From contig NZ_VFNP01000001.1 in NCBI RefSeq assembly GCF_006715635.1, positions 3,472,001 through 3,536,000 on the forward strand: 64,000 bases of DNA. The letters run 5' to 3'. Source of the stretch: Streptomyces sp. SLBN-118. Lineage in GTDB: Bacteria > Actinomycetota > Actinomycetes > Streptomycetales > Streptomycetaceae. The position numbers and the translations under genes were made by a program. Shown here piece by piece: positions 1 through 9,538 of this stretch (positions are counted from its first letter, which is position 1; each line of letters begins with the position of its first letter). A model generated the notes under the pieces. The model was not told the origin of the DNA, searched no databases, and saw only the letters and a program-made list of their open reading frames with translations.

Positions 1-859
1 CCTCCTCGGTCTCGGCGGGGGTGAAGTTGTCCAGCAGGATCAGGTCGGCGCCCGCGTCCAGGACCTCGCGGACCTGGTGCAGGGTGTCGACCTCGACCTC
101 GATGGCGAGGTCGGGGAAGGCCTCCCGTACGGCCTTGAAAGCCGCCGCTACGCCGCCCGCGGCCACGACGTGGTTGTCCTTGACCAGCGCGGCATCCGAC
201 AGCGACATGCGGTGGTTGACGCCGCCACCGCAGCGCACCGCGTACTTCTCCAGGGCGCGTAGTCCGGGCGTGGTCTTGCGGGTGTCGCGGACCCTGGCGC
301 CGGTGCCTTCGAGCACGTCGGCCCACGCGCGCGTGGCGGTCGCGATGCCGGAGAGGCGGCACAGCAGATTGAGGGCGCTGCGCTCGCCGGTGAGCAGATC
401 GCGGGTGTTGGTGGTGACGGACAGCAGCTTCTGGCCCGCCACGACGCGCTCGCCGTCCTCGACATGCCGCTCGACCTCGAAGGCGTCGGTGCAGACGATG
501 GACAGGACGGCCTCGGCGATGCGCAGGCCCGCGACCGTACCTGCCTCGCGGGCCGTGAAGTCGCCGGTGGCGACGGCGTCCTCGGGGACGGTCGCCACGG
601 TGGTGACATCCACGCCGCCGTCCAGGTCCTCGGCGAGGGCGAGGTGCGCGATGTCCTCGACCTGTACGGGATCGAGGCCCGCGTCTGCCAGCAGCTGGGC
701 GAGGCCGGGGTCGAGGCCGCACTCCAGCTCGTCGTACCCCTCCTCGTCGCCTCCGCAGCCGCAGGCGTCGCCACAGCCGCCCGTGGAGGCGGCGGCGGGT
801 GCGCCGATCTGGATCAGCGGTACGTCCACGGGACGGGGACGTTCTTCGGGCGTGCTCAC
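1..859 (-). CDS. nadC: Nicotinate-nucleotide pyrophosphorylase (quinolinate phosphoribosyltransferase), C-terminus cut off by window edge
   Basis: The enzyme converts quinolinate and PRPP to nicotinate mononucleotide, the last step of de novo NAD synthesis before the common pathway. The reading frame opens with GTG at 857-859 and stays open to base 1, so roughly 286 residues are present and the C-terminus is missing. After a Cys/Gly-rich N-terminal extension, family sequence is clear: RDTRKTTPGLR, KYAVRCGGGVNHR, KDNHV and, near the edge, LILLDNF. It starts 2 bp after the nadB stop, so it is the last visible gene of the panC-nadB-nadC operon. The N-terminal stretch with several Cys-Gly pairs is unusual for the family and could bind metal, which is inference. 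Confidence 0.95.
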   Translation of the reverse strand, partial: MSTPEERPRPVDVPLIQIGAPAAASTGGCGDACGCGGDEEGYDELECGLDPGLAQLLADAGLDPVQVEDIAHLALAEDLDGGVDVTTVATVPEDAVATGDFTAREAGTVAGLRIAEAVLSIVCTDAFEVERHVEDGERVVAGQKLLSVTTNTRDLLTGERSALNLLCRLSGIATATRAWADVLEGTGARVRDTRKTTPGLRALEKYAVRCGGGVNHRMSLSDAALVKDNHVVAAGGVAAAFKAVREAFPDLAIEVEVDTLHQVREVLDAGADLILLDNFTPAETEE

Positions 860-861
860 GG

Positions 862-2625
862 TTACGGCTCCCTGGGGGCGACGGGTACGGCGGGGTCGGT
901 CGGGGCGAATGCGGTGTTCTCGGTGCGGCTGACGTCGAAAAGGGGAGGTGCGACGCGAAGCGTCTCCTCTGCAGGGCCGAGGGAGGCGACGGGCGGGAGG
1001 TCGGGGGCGAGGCGTACGACGAGGTGGCGGCGCCACTGGACGTCGTCGCGCTCGGGACGGTCCTCGCGCCAGTGGCAGCCGCGGGTCTCCTCGCGGCGCA
1101 GCGCGGCGGTGGTCAGCACGCGGGCCACGCACAGAAGGTTCGACGTCTCCCAGGTCTCGACGCCGGGCTCGGCCGTCTTGGCGGCGGAGCCGCCTCGGCC
1201 CTCGACCGCGTCGCGGTGGACGGCGTCGAGCGCGGCGGCGGCAGCGGTGAGGCTTTCGGCCGAGCGGAGCACGCCCGCGCCGTGCGACATGATCCGCTGG
1301 ATCTCGGCCCGCGCCTCGGGGGCGATGAGCGGCAGTACGGAGGGGGCCACCGGCGCGGCCGGTGCACCGGCCCGCAGCGGGGCCCGGGAGGCGATGTCGG
1401 CGGCGATGCGCTCGGCGAAGACCAGGCCCTCCAACAGGGAGTTGGACGCCAGCCGGTTCGCACCGTGGACGCCCGTGCAGGCCACCTCGCCGCAGGCGTA
1501 CAGGCCCGGGACCGTGGTGCGGCCGTGCAGGTCCGTGCGGACGCCGCCGGAGGCGTAGTGCGCGGCTGGGGCCACCGGGATCGGCTCGGTGACGGGGTCG
1601 ATGCCGTGGGCGCGGCAGGCGGCGAGGATCGTGGGGAAGCGGGCGGCCCACATCTCGGCGCCGAAGTGGCGGGCGTCGAGATACATGTGGTCGGCGCCCT
1701 GCTCCTGCATCCGGCGCATGATGCCCTTGGCGACGATGTCGCGGGGCGCGAGTTCGGCCAGTTCGTGCTGTCCGAGCATGAAGCGGGTCCCGGACGCGTC
1801 GACGAGATGGGCGCCCTCGCCCCGTACCGCCTCGGAGACCAGCGGCTGCTGGCCCTCGGAGTCCGTGCCGAGGAAGAGCACCGTGGGGTGGAACTGCACG
1901 AATTCCAGGTCGCTGACCTCGGCCCCGGCGCGCAGCGCGAGCGCCACGCCGTCTCCGGTGGAGACCGCGGGGTTGGTGGTGGCGGAGAAGACTTGGCCCA
2001 TGCCACCGGTGGCCAGGACGACCGTGGGGGCGTGGACCGCGCCGACGCCGTCGTGCTGACCCTCGCCCATGACATGCAGGGTGATACCGGCCGTACGGCC
2101 CCCGGCGTCCGTCAGCAGGTCAAGCACGAGGGCGTTCTCGATCGTCCGCAGGCCCGCGTCGCGCACCGCCTCGACCAGCGCCCGGGAGATCTCGGCGCCG
2201 GTCGCGTCGCCGCCCGCGTGAGCGATACGGCGCCTGTGGTGGCCGCCCTCGCGCGTGAGCTCTATCTCGCCGGCGTCGGAGGTGTCGAAGTGCGCGCCGG
2301 TGGCGATCAGGCGGCGTACGGCGCCCGGCCCCTCGGTGACCAGGGTGCGTACCGCCTGCTCGTCGCACAGTCCCGCCCCCGCGACGAGGGTGTCGTCCAG
2401 ATGCTGCTCGGGGGTGTCCCCCTCGCCGAGCGCGGCCGCGATCCCGCCCTGGGCCCAGCGCGTGGAGCCGTCGTCCAGGCGGGCCTTGGTGACCACGACC
2501 GTGCTCAGCCCCTCGGCGGCGCAGCGCAGCGCCGCGGTCAGGCCTGCGACGCCGGAGCCGACCACGACGACGTCCGCGTCGATGGCCCATCCGGGGGCGG
2601 GAGCGTTCAGCCGTATTCCGGTCAT
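862..2625 (-). CDS. nadB: L-aspartate oxidase
   Basis: This FAD flavoprotein oxidises L-aspartate to iminoaspartate, the first step of quinolinate and NAD synthesis. It has 587 codons. The N-terminal dinucleotide-binding fold [15 protein letters not shown] starts near residue 20, and the family motifs [26 protein letters not shown] and [17 protein letters not shown] are all visible. The start ATG overlaps the panC stop by 4 bp (ATGA), which indicates translational coupling. The C-terminus is somewhat longer than the E. coli enzyme (about 540 residues). Confidence 0.97.
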   Translation of the reverse strand: MTGIRLNAPAPGWAIDADVVVVGSGVAGLTAALRCAAEGLSTVVVTKARLDDGSTRWAQGGIAAALGEGDTPEQHLDDTLVAGAGLCDEQAVRTLVTEGPGAVRRLIATGAHFDTSDAGEIELTREGGHHRRRIAHAGGDATGAEISRALVEAVRDAGLRTIENALVLDLLTDAGGRTAGITLHVMGEGQHDGVGAVHAPTVVLATGGMGQVFSATTNPAVSTGDGVALALRAGAEVSDLEFVQFHPTVLFLGTDSEGQQPLVSEAVRGEGAHLVDASGTRFMLGQHELAELAPRDIVAKGIMRRMQEQGADHMYLDARHFGAEMWAARFPTILAACRAHGIDPVTEPIPVAPAAHYASGGVRTDLHGRTTVPGLYACGEVACTGVHGANRLASNSLLEGLVFAERIAADIASRAPLRAGAPAAPVAPSVLPLIAPEARAEIQRIMSHGAGVLRSAESLTAAAAALDAVHRDAVEGRGGSAAKTAEPGVETWETSNLLCVARVLTTAALRREETRGCHWREDRPERDDVQWRRHLVVRLAPDLPPVASLGPAEETLRVAPPLFDVSRTENTAFAPTDPAVPVAPREP

Positions 2626-3632
2626 GCGGGGGCTCCGAAGGTCAGGGGAATGTTGTCGATCAGCCGTGTGGTGCCGACCCGGGCGGCGACGGCCATGACG
2701 GCGTCGCCGGTGTGGTCGTCGGGGACGTCGGTGAAGTCGGCCGGGTCGATGAGGGCCAGATAGTCCAGTACGAGCGGGGGCCTGGCCCTGGCCGCCTCGT
2801 CGAGGACGGCGCGGGCGGCGGCCCGTACGGCATCGGCGCCGCCAGGTCCCGCCTGCGCCACCGCATGCGCGTCCGCCGCGGCCCGGGCCTCGCCCAGCTT
2901 GGACAGCGCGGCGGCCCGGGACTGCGACGCGGGCTGGGACCGGGCACGCGCGCGCAGCGCCTGCTGGGCGGTGAGCCGGTCACGGGCCGCGAACAGCGCC
3001 CCCGACAGGGCGAGTGCGGTGCGGCGCTCCTCGGCGGAGAGGTAGCGGTTGCGGCTGGACAGGGCGAGTCCGTCCGGCTCTCGCACGGTCGGTACGCCGA
3101 CGATCTCGACCGGGAAGTTCAGATCGCGCGCCATCCGGCGGATCAGGGCCAGTTGCTGCGCGTCCTTCTGTCCGAAGAAGGCGGCATCGGGGCGGGTGAG
3201 GTTGAGCAGCTTGGCGACGACGGTGAGCATGCCGTCGAAGTGGCCGGGGCGCGAGGCCCCTTCGAGCCGTTCCCCCATCGGGCCCGCGGCGATGGTGACC
3301 TGTGGCCTGCCACCGGGGTAGACCTCGTCGGCCGAGGGGGCGAACACAACGTCCGCGCCTGCTGCTTCGGCCGTCTTCAGGTCGGCGTCGAGGGTACGCG
3401 GGTATCTGTCGAGGTCCTCTCCCGCGCCGAACTGCAGCGGGTTGACGAAGACGGTGACGATGACGAAACCCTCCGGGCTCACGTGCGCGCGGGCCGTGCG
3501 GATGAGGGTGGCGTGGCCCTCGTGGAGCGCGCCCATGGTCATCACGACGGCGGTGCGGCCGGGGACGGCGCGCCGGCCGAGGACGCTGTTCAGTTCGTCC
3601 ACGGCCGGAACGAGTGCGAAACCATGACTCAT
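2622..3632 (-). CDS. panC: Pantothenate synthetase with a low-complexity insertion
   Basis: The enzyme condenses pantoate and beta-alanine using ATP in the cytoplasm. The signature [12 protein letters not shown] with the nucleotidyltransferase HxGH-type motif lies near residues 33-44. [19 protein letters not shown] and the KMSKS-like segment [16 protein letters not shown] follow. At 336 residues it is about 50 longer than typical PanC. The excess is an Ala/Arg-rich insertion after LTAQQALR in the C-terminal domain. Its ATG overlaps the DUF2520 stop by 4 bp. Linking pantothenate with NAD synthesis in one operon is common in actinomycetes. Confidence 0.96.
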   Translation of the reverse strand: MSHGFALVPAVDELNSVLGRRAVPGRTAVVMTMGALHEGHATLIRTARAHVSPEGFVIVTVFVNPLQFGAGEDLDRYPRTLDADLKTAEAAGADVVFAPSADEVYPGGRPQVTIAAGPMGERLEGASRPGHFDGMLTVVAKLLNLTRPDAAFFGQKDAQQLALIRRMARDLNFPVEIVGVPTVREPDGLALSSRNRYLSAEERRTALALSGALFAARDRLTAQQALRARARSQPASQSRAAALSKLGEARAAADAHAVAQAGPGGADAVRAAARAVLDEAARARPPLVLDYLALIDPADFTDVPDDHTGDAVMAVAARVGTTRLIDNIPLTFGAPA

Positions 3633-4603
3633 CGCTGGTCATCCTCCGCAAGCACGCCCAGCAGGTCCTCCGCGAGCTCCGGCTTGAGCAGACCGTGCGC
3701 GAGGGCGCGGTCGGCGGTGGTGCGGGCCATCGCCAGATATCCGGCGACGCTTCCGGGGGCGTGCTTGCGCAGCTCCGCGACATGGGCGGCGACGGTGCCC
3801 GCGTCGCCGCGGGCGACGGGTCCGGTCAGGGCCGCGTCACCGGAGCGCAGGGCGTTGTCCAGGGCGGCGCCGAGGAGCGGGCCGAGCATCCGGTCGGGAG
3901 CCGTGACTCCGGCCTTGCGCAGCAGTTCCATCGACTGGGCGACCAGGGTCACCAGGTGGTTCGCGCCCAGCGCGAGGGCCGCGTGGTAGAGCGGGCGGTT
4001 CCCCTCCTCGATCCACTCGGGCTCGCCGCCCATCTCGATGACGAGCGCCTCGGCGGCCAGCCGCAGTTCGTCGGGGGCGGTCACGCCGAACGAGCAGCCG
4101 GCCAGCCGCTGGACGTCCACGCTCGTCCCCGTGAACGTCATCGCGGGGTGCAGCGCGAGCGGCAGCCCACCGGCCCGCCTGGCGGGGTCCAGCACCCTCG
4201 TGCCGTAACGCCCCGAGGTGTGCACCAGCAGCTGGCCCGGGCGGACCGCGCCGGTCTCGACGAGTCCTTCGACGAGCGCGGGCAGGGCGTCGTCCGGGAC
4301 GGTCAGCAGCACCAGGTCGGCGAGGGCCAGTACATCGGCGGGTGTCACCAGGGGAACGTCGGGGAGCAGAGCGGCCGCCCGCCTCACCGACGCTTCGGAG
4401 ACTCCGGAGACCGCCACCGGACGGTGTCCCGCAAGCTGCAGCGACGCCGCGAGAGCGGGACCGACACGGCCCGCTCCGACAACGCCGACGCTCAGGCGGG
4501 CGGGACGGTCCCGCGGGTCGAGCGGTTCCTGTGGTGCTGTGGCATTCACGCGGCGGGGCCTTCCGTTCCAGTCCGCGGGGGGTACCGGACGATTTCTCGT
4601 CAT
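3629..4603 (-). CDS. Rossmann-fold DUF2520 protein
   Basis: A 324-residue protein with an N-terminal NAD(P)-binding motif ([14 protein letters not shown], about residues 38-51) and a C-terminal all-helical DUF2520 domain ([29 protein letters not shown]). The architecture resembles ketopantoate and 6-phosphogluconate-type dehydrogenases, but the substrate is not established. It is the first gene of the minus-strand operon, and its stop overlaps the panC start, so a role linked to pantothenate or pyridine-nucleotide metabolism is a reasonable inference. The first 30 residues are poorly conserved in character, so an internal start is possible. Confidence 0.85.
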   Translation of the reverse strand: MTRNRPVPPADWNGRPRRVNATAPQEPLDPRDRPARLSVGVVGAGRVGPALAASLQLAGHRPVAVSGVSEASVRRAAALLPDVPLVTPADVLALADLVLLTVPDDALPALVEGLVETGAVRPGQLLVHTSGRYGTRVLDPARRAGGLPLALHPAMTFTGTSVDVQRLAGCSFGVTAPDELRLAAEALVIEMGGEPEWIEEGNRPLYHAALALGANHLVTLVAQSMELLRKAGVTAPDRMLGPLLGAALDNALRSGDAALTGPVARGDAGTVAAHVAELRKHAPGSVAGYLAMARTTADRALAHGLLKPELAEDLLGVLAEDDQR

Positions 4604-4688
4604 GCTACGCCAGCGCCTGTCCCTCTCTTGAAGTTGTCCACAGGCTGTGGGTGATCCGCGAGAGCGGAGCGTGCGCGATGATCTGTGG

Positions 4689-5852
4689 ATGACTGAGCAG
4701 AGCGAGCAGGACCAGCGCCGGCGGAGGCTCAGGGCATGGCGGGCCTGTGACCGGGTGCTGTGGCGGGGCTCCGCCGACCACAGCGTCGGGGAGCGGTTGT
4801 CGGTGCTGGCGGCGGACGCGCGATCGGTCTACGACCTGGACGAATGGACCGACATCTACGGAAACGGGGTCGTCGCCGAACTGGAGCAGCGGGTGGCCGG
4901 ACTGCTCGGCTTCCCGGCGGCGGTCTACTTCCCGACCGGGACGATGGCACAGCAGGTGGCGCTGCGCTGCTGGGCGGGACGTACCGGGAACACGACGGTC
5001 GCGCTGCATCCGATGGCACATCCACAAGTGCACGAGCGGGGCGCGTTCGGGGCGCTGAGCGGGCTGCGCACTGTCCACCCGACGAGTGAACCGCGACTGC
5101 CCACCGAGGACGACGTACGGGAATTCGAGGAGCCCTTCGGGGCGCTGATGCTCGAACTGCCGCTGCGCGACGCGGGTTTCGTGCTGCCGACGTGGGACGA
5201 ACTGGTGGCCGTGGTCGAGGCGGCGCGCTCCCGCGACGCCGTGGTCCACTTCGACGGCGCGCGTCTGTGGGAGTGCGTCTCGCACTTCGGCCGCCCGCTG
5301 GAGGAGATCGCCTCGCTCGCGGACAGCGTGTACGTGTCGTTCTACAAGTCGCTCGACGCGCTCTCGGGCGCGGCACTGGCGGGGCCCACGGACCTGATGG
5401 ACGAGGCCCGCGCCTGGCGGCACCGATACGGCGGCATGCTCTTCCAGCAGTACCCGGCGGCGCTGTCGGCACTGCTCGGACTGGAGCGCGAGCTGCCCCG
5501 GCTGCCGTCGTACGTCGCCCACGCGAAGGTCGTCGCGGCGGCACTGGCGGAGGGTCTGGAGGCCGCGTCGGTGCCGTGGTTCCGGGTCCACCCCGGCGAG
5601 CCGCACACCCACCAGTTCCAGGTCTGGCTGGCCGGCGACGAGGAGGCGCTGAACGAGGCGTCGCTGACCCAGGCGGAGGAAACGGGCGTGACGCTGTTCC
5701 GCCGCTGGTTCACGGAGGGGTGCCCGCCCGGGATCGCGGTCACAGAGGTGACGGTGGGGGCAAAGGGGCTTGAGTGGACGGGACAGGACGTGCGGGAGGC
5801 GGTGGAGGAGTTTGTGCGGCGGCTGGGACAGCCCGCCCACCCCGCCCTCTGA
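4689..5852 (+). CDS. PLP-dependent threonine aldolase / beta-eliminating lyase family enzyme
   Basis: A fold-type I PLP enzyme of about 387 residues related to low-specificity L-threonine aldolase, which cleaves threonine to glycine and acetaldehyde. The family core is visible: DIYGNGVVAELEQRVAGLLGF, HFDGARLWE (the Asp that contacts the PLP ring) and VSFYKSLDALSGAALAGP, whose Lys is the likely Schiff-base residue. The start at 4689 removes an unconvincing N-terminal extension from an upstream GTG. The gene diverges from the panC operon with only 85 bp between starts, so the two may share a control region. Substrate is uncertain because many paralogues are uncharacterised. Confidence 0.85.
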   Translation: MTEQSEQDQRRRRLRAWRACDRVLWRGSADHSVGERLSVLAADARSVYDLDEWTDIYGNGVVAELEQRVAGLLGFPAAVYFPTGTMAQQVALRCWAGRTGNTTVALHPMAHPQVHERGAFGALSGLRTVHPTSEPRLPTEDDVREFEEPFGALMLELPLRDAGFVLPTWDELVAVVEAARSRDAVVHFDGARLWECVSHFGRPLEEIASLADSVYVSFYKSLDALSGAALAGPTDLMDEARAWRHRYGGMLFQQYPAALSALLGLERELPRLPSYVAHAKVVAAALAEGLEAASVPWFRVHPGEPHTHQFQVWLAGDEEALNEASLTQAEETGVTLFRRWFTEGCPPGIAVTEVTVGAKGLEWTGQDVREAVEEFVRRLGQPAHPAL

Positions 5853-6035
5853 CCTCCATCGAAGGACGGGCTGAACTCCGGTCCCCCTCACCTGCGTTGC
5901 CGACGTTCACCGCCCGCCCGAAGGGCGCCGCCGACCGCAGGCCGCGGAGCGGTTGTTCGGCACCCCGAGGATGTCCCGCCGATCCCGGCGGGTCTAAGGT
6001 CTGAAATGGGAACAGAACGAGGGAGGCGGCCGCCA

Positions 6036-6287
6036 GTGGCACAGGACGACGCCGTGATCGGCTGTCCCGGAGAGCTGCTCATCGGCACACGCGGACCGGG
6101 CGGTCCCGGCGAGATCCTGGTGCGGGTCAGAGGCGGATCGGAGACATTCGTCGCCTGGTCGGAAGAGCCTCTGCCCAGAGGCGCGACCGTGCTTGTGATC
6201 GGATCCCGCGGCCATCGCCAGGTGGACGTCATCGAGTGGGCCGATCCGTTGGATGCGCTGGGCGGCGACGCCGTCGGCGCCGGTTAA
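6036..6287 (+). CDS. Small NfeD-like OB-fold protein
   Basis: About 83 residues read from GTG at 6036, nine bases behind GGGAGG (6021-6026); an ATG at 6006 is the alternative. The sequence CPGELLIGTRGPGGPGEILVRVRG, then AWSEEPLPRGATVLVIGSRGHRQVDVIEW, has the short beta-barrel pattern of the C-terminal NfeD/YuaF domain, which normally partners flotillin-type SPFH proteins. It lies 11 bp ahead of the SPFH gene, so the pair is almost certainly co-transcribed. It lacks the transmembrane segments of full NfeD proteins, so it would act as a soluble partner (inference). Confidence 0.75.
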   Translation: MAQDDAVIGCPGELLIGTRGPGGPGEILVRVRGGSETFVAWSEEPLPRGATVLVIGSRGHRQVDVIEWADPLDALGGDAVGAG

Positions 6288-6298
6288 GGAGACGAAGG

Positions 6299-7498
6299 AT
6301 GTTCGGTTACCGGGTTCCCGCTCCCGACGAGGCGATGCTGATCTCGGGAGGCAGGCGCGGTCTTGGGGGTGCGCCGTTCCGTGTGGTGACGGGCCACGGC
6401 AAGTTCGTACTCCCGGTCTTCCGCAAGACGCGCTTCCTCACCCTGTCGATGTGCGAGTCCGAAGTCACCGAGACCTGTGTCACCCGGCAGGGCATCGCAC
6501 TTCACGTCCGTGCCGTGATCGCTTTCAAGGTCGGCAACGACCACGAGAGCATCATCAACGCCGGCCAGCGATTCCTCTCCGACCAGGACCAGATGTCGGT
6601 GCTGACCGGGCGGATCTTCGCCGGCCATCTGCGGGCCATCATCGGCTCGATGACGGTCGAGGAGATCGTCACCGAGCGGCAGAAGCTCGCGGCCGAGGTC
6701 CTGGACACCTCGAAGACCGAGATGGCCAAGATCGGCCTGATCGTGGACTCACTGCAGATCCAGTCGATCGACGACGGCGACACCGGCTACATCGACGCGA
6801 TGTCGGCCCCGCACAAGGCGGCCATCCAGCGGCAGGCCCAGATCGCCCAGGCCCAGGCCACCCAGGCGGCGGTCGAGGCGGAGCAGGTGGCCGCGCGGAA
6901 CCAGGCCGAGTACGCCCGGCAGACCGCGGTGGTGAAGGCGGAGTACTCCGCGGAGGTGGAACGCGCACAGGCCAAGGCGGCTCAGGCCGGGCCCCTGGCG
7001 AAGGCGCACGCGCAGCAGGAGGTGCTCGCCGCGCAGACCGAGCTGGCCCAGCGCGCTGCCAAGCTCCGCCAGCAGGAACTGATGGCCGAGATCGTCAAGC
7101 CGGCCGAGGCCGAGGCCGAACGGATCCGAGTGCTGGCAGTGGCCGAAGCGGAGCGGATGAAGATCCAGGCCGCGGCCGCCGCCTCGTACGACCGGGTGGC
7201 GCTGGACCGGATGCTGATCGACCAGCTGCCTTTGATCGTGAAGGAGGCGGCGGGCGGCCTCGCGGGCGCCAATGTCAATGTGCTCAACGGCGCCGACGGC
7301 CTCGGAGAGATCGCTGCGGGTCTGGTGGGCCAGGGGCTGACCATCCTGGACTCGGTCAGGAAGAACCTGAGCGGTTCCGACCACCGCCCGGAGAAGGGCG
7401 AAGGCCCGCTCGGTCTGGTGGGGCGCCTGGCCGAAAAGGGCCTGGAGAAGCAGGACGGCCCGGGCAAGCCGACGGACGGCCCTGTCGTCATCGACTAG
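6299..7498 (+). CDS. SPFH/flotillin-like membrane-associated scaffold protein
   Basis: 399 residues from ATG at 6299, placed behind the ribosome-binding site AAGGAG (6286-6291). The N-terminal half is an SPFH/band-7 domain (FVLPVFRKTRFLTLSMCESEV, VLTGRIFAGHLRAIIGSMTVEEI). The second half is a long Ala/Gln/Glu-rich coiled coil (QRQAQIAQAQATQAAVEAEQ and following), typical of flotillins, and ends in a flexible charged tail. No classical transmembrane helix is evident. Flotillins organise membrane microdomains; here the upstream NfeD-like gene is the expected partner. Specific clients cannot be inferred. Confidence 0.88.
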   Translation: MFGYRVPAPDEAMLISGGRRGLGGAPFRVVTGHGKFVLPVFRKTRFLTLSMCESEVTETCVTRQGIALHVRAVIAFKVGNDHESIINAGQRFLSDQDQMSVLTGRIFAGHLRAIIGSMTVEEIVTERQKLAAEVLDTSKTEMAKIGLIVDSLQIQSIDDGDTGYIDAMSAPHKAAIQRQAQIAQAQATQAAVEAEQVAARNQAEYARQTAVVKAEYSAEVERAQAKAAQAGPLAKAHAQQEVLAAQTELAQRAAKLRQQELMAEIVKPAEAEAERIRVLAVAEAERMKIQAAAAASYDRVALDRMLIDQLPLIVKEAAGGLAGANVNVLNGADGLGEIAAGLVGQGLTILDSVRKNLSGSDHRPEKGEGPLGLVGRLAEKGLEKQDGPGKPTDGPVVID

Positions 7499-7520
7499 CT
7501 CCTGTCGGGCCAGCTTCGCG

Positions 7521-8192
7521 TCAGTGTCCGCCGCCCGCCCGCACCAGGCCGCTCTCGTACGCCAGCACCACCACCTGGACCCGGTCCCGCAGGCCCAACT
7601 TGGTGAGGATGCGGCCCACATGGGTCTTGACCGTCGCTTCGGACAGCACCAGACGCGCGGCGATCTCGCCGTTCGACAAGCCCTGGGCGACAAGCATCAT
7701 CACCTCGCGCTCGCGCTCGGTGAGCCGCTCCAGCTCCTTGTGCTGTGGCTCGTTCACGCTGCTCGGCAGCATCGGCGAGAAGCGGTCGAGGAGCCGGCGG
7801 GTCGTGGACGGCGCGACCACCGCGTCGCCGCTGTGCACTGAGCGGATCGCGCCGAGCAGTTCGGCGGGCGGCACGTCCTTGAGCATGAAGCCGCTGGCGC
7901 CCGCCTTCAGCCCGGAGAACGCGTACTCGTCCAGGTCGAAGGTGGTCAGGATCAGTACCTTGGGCGCGTCGGGCTCGGCACAGATGCGGCGGGTCGCCTC
8001 GACTCCGTCCAGCCTCGGCATGCGTACGTCCATCAGCACCACGTCCACGGCCGTGGAGCGGAGGTTCTCGATCGCCTCCGCTCCGTCGCCCGCCTCCGCG
8101 ACGACCTCCATGTCCGGCTGGGCGGCGAGCACCATACGGAATCCGGTGCGCAGCAGCACCTGATCGTCGACGAGCATCACGCGGATGGACAT
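7521..8192 (-). CDS. NarL/LuxR-family response regulator
   Basis: 223 residues. The receiver domain has the acidic pocket VDDQ (D9/D10), phospho-acceptor D55 in VVLMDVRMPRLDG, and the conserved Thr/Lys segments ILTTFD and LKDVPP. The C-terminal LuxR helix-turn-helix reads LTEREREVMMLVAQGLSNGEIAARL, then SEATVKTHVGRILTKL. It sits 47 bp downstream of the sensor kinase gene on the same strand, forming a cognate two-component pair. The signal and targets are unknown. A good ribosome-binding site (GAGGAA) precedes the ATG. Confidence 0.95.
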   Translation of the reverse strand: MSIRVMLVDDQVLLRTGFRMVLAAQPDMEVVAEAGDGAEAIENLRSTAVDVVLMDVRMPRLDGVEATRRICAEPDAPKVLILTTFDLDEYAFSGLKAGASGFMLKDVPPAELLGAIRSVHSGDAVVAPSTTRRLLDRFSPMLPSSVNEPQHKELERLTEREREVMMLVAQGLSNGEIAARLVLSEATVKTHVGRILTKLGLRDRVQVVVLAYESGLVRAGGGH

Positions 8193-8239
8193 GTCAGTCG
8201 GTTCCTCGGTCTCTAGTGGGCGGGTCGGGCGGGCCCTGC

Positions 8240-9439
8240 CTAGTGGGCGGGCTTGAGGGGAAGCAGTGCGCTGATCCGGAAGCCGCCGCCGGGCCGCGGC
8301 CCCGCGTCGAGCGTGCCGCCGACCATACCGACGCGCTCACGCATGCCGATCAGACCATGGCCTTTACCGTCGGCCCCGCCGTCCTCGTACAGCTCGTGCG
8401 CCGAACCGCGGCCGTCGTCCTCGACCAGCAGGCCGAGGCCGTCGTCGAAGTACACCAGCCGCACACTCGCACCGGCTTCGGGGCCGCCGTGCTTGCGGGT
8501 GTTGGTCAGCGCCTCCTGGACGATGCGGTAGGCGGTGAGCTCGACGCCGCTCGGCAGTGACCGCGGGGTGCCCTCGATCTTGAAGTTCACCGTCAGGCCC
8601 GCGCGGCGCACCTGCTCGACCAGGTCCTCGATCTGCTGCACATCGGGCTGCGGGACGTACTCACCGCTCTCGGGGGCGTCGCCGGTGCGCAGGACGCCGA
8701 GCAGTCTGCGCATCTCCGCCAGCGCCTGGCGACCGGTGCTGGAGATGGTCTCCAGCGCCTGCTTGGCCTGGTCGGGGGCGGCGTCCAGCACATATGCGGC
8801 CCCGTCGGCCTGCACAACCATCACCGAGACGTTGTGCGCGACGACGTCGTGCAGTTCGCGGGCGATCCGCGCCCGTTCCGCCGCGACGGCGACCTTCGCC
8901 TGCGCCTCGCGCTCCTTCTCCAGCCGGGTGGCACGCTCTTCGAGCTGGGCGAAGTACGCCCGCCGGGTGCGTATCGAGTCGCCGAGCACCCAGGCGAGGG
9001 CGAAGGGCACGCTCATGACGATCGTGACGAAGATCCTGCTGCCGACGCCGCCGCCCTCCTCCGGCCAGCGCAGCTGCGCCAGGGTGGCCGCGGACAGTCC
9101 TCCGGCCAGCGCGAGACGGGACGTCCAGCGCGGCCCGTCATGCGCGGCGACGGTGTAGATGATCACGAGCATCGCGAAGTCGCCCGGATTGACCTCGACG
9201 TCGAGCGCGAGCTGGGCGGCTCCGAGGAGCGCGGCGAGGATCAGCATCTTCTCCGGCATCCGGCGGCGCAGCGCCACCACCACGCTCAGCAGGAGAACGA
9301 TGAATCCGGCCGACCACTGGGTCTCGACCCCGACCGGCACGTCGATCACCCACAGCATGGAGAACCCGAAGAGCACGACAGCCCAGAAGGTGTCGACGCC
9401 CGTCGGGTGTCTGCGGATGAAGTCGTAGAGGCGCTGCAC
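8240..9439 (-). CDS. NarL-type sensor histidine kinase
   Basis: 399 residues. Four to six hydrophobic segments occupy the first 155 residues (for example VDTFWAVVLFGFSMLWVIDV and FIVLLLSVVVAL), so the sensor is integral to the membrane and has no large extracytoplasmic domain. A short coiled coil leads to the HisKA_3 dimerisation box ERARIARELHDVVAHNVSVMV with phospho-acceptor H197. The C-terminal HATPase domain has VQEALTNTRKH (N box), VEDDGRGS (G1) and GHGLIGMRERV (G2). It is co-oriented with and upstream of the response regulator. Confidence 0.95.
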   Translation of the reverse strand: MQRLYDFIRRHPTGVDTFWAVVLFGFSMLWVIDVPVGVETQWSAGFIVLLLSVVVALRRRMPEKMLILAALLGAAQLALDVEVNPGDFAMLVIIYTVAAHDGPRWTSRLALAGGLSAATLAQLRWPEEGGGVGSRIFVTIVMSVPFALAWVLGDSIRTRRAYFAQLEERATRLEKEREAQAKVAVAAERARIARELHDVVAHNVSVMVVQADGAAYVLDAAPDQAKQALETISSTGRQALAEMRRLLGVLRTGDAPESGEYVPQPDVQQIEDLVEQVRRAGLTVNFKIEGTPRSLPSGVELTAYRIVQEALTNTRKHGGPEAGASVRLVYFDDGLGLLVEDDGRGSAHELYEDGGADGKGHGLIGMRERVGMVGGTLDAGPRPGGGFRISALLPLKPAH

Positions 9440-9538
9440 GTAACCCAGAGTAGGGAAAGCGGATAGGTGCAGGGGTCAACCGGAGGAGCGATCCGGGCGG
9501 CGGAGGCGTACTCCCCAAGGTGGAGACTTGTGCGCGTG

